From Psilocybe azurescens (lineage: Eukaryota > Basidiomycota > Agaricomycetes > Agaricales > Agrocybaceae): 64,000 nt of DNA. Below are positions 60,499 to 64,000 of the stretch, piece by piece; positions within the stretch are counted from its first letter, which is position 1; every line of letters starts with the position of its first letter. Below the pieces are notes generated by a model, which was given only the letters and a program-made list of their open reading frames with translations, was not told the origin of the DNA and searched no databases. The position numbers and the translations under genes were made by a program. The stretch lies in the NCBI GenBank assembly GCA_023853785.1, contig JAJIRX010000742.1, positions 1-64,000 of the forward strand, given 5' to 3'.

Positions 60499-62892
60499 TC
60501 AGCTTGCCACGAACCATTTGTGAATCAACTTGTGGAACCCCGCCCTTACCTCTGCTTTCTCGAGGTCGTTGGAGTCTTGGTCCTGATCGGAGTCACGGTC
60601 GGTAGCGAACTCCTTCGTGGTGTCGATCTTGATGGAAATATTTGTTGGGCGCTAGGAGTAAGGTGTTGTAGACGATTAATAATTCGGTTGCTTAGGAATG
60701 GACGTACGCGTGAGGAGAGGGGAACGTTCCGCATCGAAAGGGTGAGGTTTTCGCTTGTGCTGTGTATCCCATCTCCCGCATCGCGGATCCCTTTACGTCC
60801 GTTGAGGGTGGCGAGGAGAGAATTGGTGTACACTGCGAGGCGATCACGAAAAGTAAGAACATATAGGGGTAAGGACCCTTACAATAGAAGGATGGTATGG
60901 AGTACTCACGTCGACCAATACAAAAGAAAAATGCGATGTAGAGAAATGTGTTGCCTGCCACTACAATCTTATTGACCCAATAAATAAAACGACAAGGGGT
61001 CAGAAGCTTGATGATGCGTATGGAAGTGAGCGTAGAGGGGCTACGCCGGCGTACCGATACGAGAGAAGCGACTGCACACATGCTGCAATGAGCGAATAAA
61101 TGATCACATCAGTCCATCAAGTCGAAAAGGCACATAACAAAAGAACTACCGACCTCGTGAGCACGCCCGTATTGACCGAGAACAAGATCTAAGGAACGCA
61201 AAAGTAAACACAAGGTATTAGAGCTCGCGAGAGAGAGACGTTGAATAGGCAAATGGAAAGGCACAGTAAGGGGTATGATGAAGAAGAGAATTCGAAGCTA
61301 CGCACGAGCTTGTTGATCATTGTATCTGACCTGATGGATTACAGAAGAAAGGGTTCATCAGAATTCAGTATTTTTGAAAGCCTGGATAGAAGACTGAAGA
61401 AGGACTTGAACTTACCTGTGGAATCCGGTTCGTGAGCGGTGGAGAAGCGTACAGAGTGTAGCTGCAATCAAAACATCCCCTGCGGCGGCTAGTGCGTTGA
61501 CAAGAATGGAAAGATACTTCGGATGGGACAGTTTAGATATTGTACAAGAAAGAAGAACGTTGCAAGTACCTTTAGCTTGGCCAGCTGTTCGTAGGTCTCG
61601 AGGTGCAGACTAATTCGCATATCAGACGTGCGTCAATGTCATTTTAGGCCGTATAGACACTCACGACATTGCAGTGAAGGCTTCAAATAAAATTTAATTC
61701 AATTGAATGACAATTAAGTACGTTAATGAGACCCACCAATCACACAGCCTGTATAGCGCCATCCCGAGCATTAATTAGCGCTCCAAATTCTAATTCCCGC
61801 AGGCCTCGGTAGACGCTCACCGAACTCTCCGAGAACAAGTAACACCTGCGTATCCAAAATGTATCGAATTGAATAAAAAAAGTGAGGCAGTAATATAAAC
61901 GTACCACGGTACCGGTCAGGACCTTCTTGTGAATGCTCACTAAATGAAAACGTTCGAGGGAGGACTTAACGGTGGAACATAAGGTCATAAACTGCCACAT
62001 GCGTATGGCCAAAAAGCTGTTATTGGGATAGAGGGTTAATAAGAGGTTGTACAACGGAAAGAGAGAAATACGCTTGTCGAAATGCACATACCTTTGAACA
62101 AAGAACGCGGTTAAACCCTGACGATGTAATGATGTTAGTCTGTTTGAAAATTCGAGGCTTGATGGAAAGAAAAGCTAACATTGAATATGACCTCAACCTA
62201 CGGCGGTATCCAGCGTCAATAGTTAGTAAGCTATTAAACAGTTCAGAAGACGTACAAGCAGGCTCCTATTCGTGAAGATGCATGTATGAGCTTGTCTGCT
62301 CCCATTTTTGCCGAGTCCAAAACCACTCACCAAACAATTTTGTCGAGCTGTTCTGGTTTACCCCAGCTTGTGATGGTGTAAGAGTATACTAAGCTCATGG
62401 GAATGATGAGTGCCACGGAAAGGTGACAATAAAATATCGCCCAAAAATGCCTCACCCGTATGTACGATGAGGATTTCATGGATCGTGTCGAACATCATGA
62501 CGGCTCCTACCTAAGTATGAATCGCAAATTGAGACCACTAGAACATATTTAGAGCAGGACAAAAGGGTCTCGTACGAGTAGTTTGCGCGACCATGGATCC
62601 TTCTGGTGGCCAAAGTAGTACCACGCTTGGACAATGGAGACTAATATGAGATACAATCAGTAGTGTTGGACATTACCGGTGGCTGACCGACACAAACCCC
62701 CGTGCAAGCTATGGAATGAATTGAATAAAATGGAAATTAAACAGAGATCATATGGACTTAACTCACAGAGAGGCAACCACCAAGCCAATAAAAGGCTGCG
62801 CCCAGGCTGGAGCATCAAAAGATATAGAGCACATCAAATGAGAACATAAAAGTCTTCACGTACGTGTTGTCAAGATCGAACGGCTTGGACAT
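60499..62892 (-). CDS. DUF6534 seven-helix membrane protein
   Basis: Starts at 62892 with MSKPFDLDNTLGAAFIGLVV. Many tiny exons splice to ASLLHGVSIVQAWYYFGHQK, DPWSRKLLVGAVMMFDTIHE, YSYTITSWGKPEQLDKIVWS, NGLTAFFVQSFLAIRMWQ, LVLGEFG, YLSILVNALAAAGDVLIAAT, SDTMINKLILFSVNTGVLTS, VAGNTFLYIAFFFCIGR and LYTNSLLATLNGRKGIR. A hydrophilic tail with IKIDTTKEFATDRDSDQDQD follows, ending at TGA 60499. About seven hydrophobic helices and the conserved YxNSLLATLN box match the basidiomycete DUF6534 family, a large set of plasma-membrane proteins of unknown function. At least 13 introns. One splice junction (near 62000) is unclear. No frameshift is required elsewhere. Confidence 0.8.
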
Positions 62893-64000
62893 CCTTTCAC
62901 ACAAACGGGAAAAGAGCGAATTGGCGACACTGAGAAAAATGAAAGTCGGCGATGAGCCTTAGAAAATGTCAAGAAAGCAAGGGATAGGATCTGTGTTAAT
63001 GCGTCTTCTGGTGTCCCAGTTATATCAGAACTCGATAAAAAAGCCCAGTGAAAAAGGTTTAGAACAACACGGAACGCGATGTCGGCGCAATGAAGCAAAA
63101 ACCCGGCTCGTCTGGCGTGTTCGAAGTCCAAAATTATTGAACTTAGGCAAATCAACCTTCGAGAATTTGGAACGCTCCAAGGCGTGTACCGTTGGCGAGA
63201 AGGACCAGGTCTACATCAGCTTCTATCTGTCTGATTTCCGACGTGCAACTGGGGTCTTTGCCACCGCTTCATATACGGATAGTGTAATAACTTATGCTAT
63301 AAACATTAATTGTGACTTCCATGTTTCATTACTGCCATCAGTGGGTATGTTTTTGCATTTCCGTGCCTGATAATCGGACACTGGCTAATTATGCGCTCCC
63401 AGCTGAACCTTTCTAGATCACACCATAGTCCCTACATTACGGCTCTATTCTAATAACAACATGAGACGATAAGGTGGGATCATAATGTTCTGTATAATAT
63501 CCTGCCGTAGTCAAACCGTAGTGTAATATTATCAATCTTTTTCATTTACAAACATAGTCATATGAAGGACCTAGGTTCATCTTTCAAAAGGAATGTCTGG
63601 ATCGGCGATGCTACTTGTACGAACTTATAGCATGATTCATTTCATTCCTTCAAATTTCTTTCATTAGTAGACTGAAAATCTTGACTGACAATCTACTATT
63701 CTGTACAATTCGTCACAGGCCCAGTTGAACGACAGTGATCGCATACGACTGCTGCTCCTCTCCAAGTCCTTTCTTAACATGGATAGTAGTTGAGATAATA
63801 ATATCGAGAAGGCTAGCCTTTGGAATCATTAGTCTATATCACTTGCAATGCTACAGCCTACTAATGTAAGATAAAATACATTTGTCCTTTAGTTCGTACT
63901 GATTGGCGCTTTGCATAACAAATTCAGTGGAAATAAGGGCCTTTCTCCTGCAGCACTGGCTAATCTCGAAGATTCCTCGAAGATCCCTCAGGTCATTAGA
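62893..64000. other. Right-hand flank without recognisable gene
   Basis: The left part is the presumed promoter of the DUF6534 gene. Remaining frames (for example plus strand 62966-63370) show no domain or splice support. Confidence 0.4.

Overview
The window is nuclear DNA of a filamentous basidiomycete, most likely an Agaricomycete. The genes are interrupted by many short (about 45-65 nt) GT-AG introns. They include families typical of that class: a Plavaka-type transposase, DUF6698, a DUF6534 seven-helix membrane protein, GMC oxidoreductase, S28 peptidase and plant/fungal-type O-methyltransferases. All family names here come from reading the translations; no database search was possible. 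The species cannot be named.

Layout. 1-6.3 kb: a mobile element bounded by ~0.68 kb near-identical inverted repeats. It carries a DUF6698 gene and a decayed coiled-coil gene. 6.3-13.8 kb: a GC-rich minisatellite, the C-terminal half of what looks like an SSN6/CYC8 co-repressor gene, then a broken Plavaka transposon. 13.8-21 kb: three related O-methyltransferases (one 5'-truncated, two nearly complete) and a Ty1/copia scrap. 21-25 kb: an AT-rich stretch without recognisable genes. 25-30.5 kb: a secreted S28 serine peptidase and a GMC oxidoreductase with a GPI-anchor-like tail, converging tail to tail. 31-32.2 kb: a Cys-rich, probably membrane-anchored protein and a small fragment. 33-38.7 kb: a housekeeping island with a Cdc4-like F-box/WD40 protein, a mitochondrial carrier (Rim2-like) and an RNA polymerase III subunit (RPC25-like), followed by tRNA-Ile(AAU). 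39-55 kb: a segmental duplication of ~6.3-7.3 kb (blocks A and B, plus rearranged block C) with a small secreted Cys-rich protein and two short-chain dehydrogenases per block. 55-57 kb: a repeat-rich gap with two MITE copies. 57.4-63 kb: a TPR-DnaJ co-chaperone and the DUF6534 protein.

Together the window shows conserved cell-biology genes (ubiquitin ligase adaptor, Pol III, chaperone, mitochondrial transport) alternating with accessory, duplicated or mobile DNA. The secreted peptidase, GMC enzyme, small secreted proteins, O-methyltransferases and dehydrogenases fit a saprotrophic or plant-associated lifestyle, but no pathway can be assembled.

A warning for anyone using this sequence: at least eleven otherwise intact reading frames need a single-base correction, mostly in a short homopolymer run. 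Affected genes include the Cdc4-like and TPR-DnaJ genes. This looks more like uncorrected long-read indels than true pseudogenes, so 'broken' calls for those genes are provisional. The Plavaka, O-methyltransferase 1, copia and block C sequences are broken in ways single indels do not explain.
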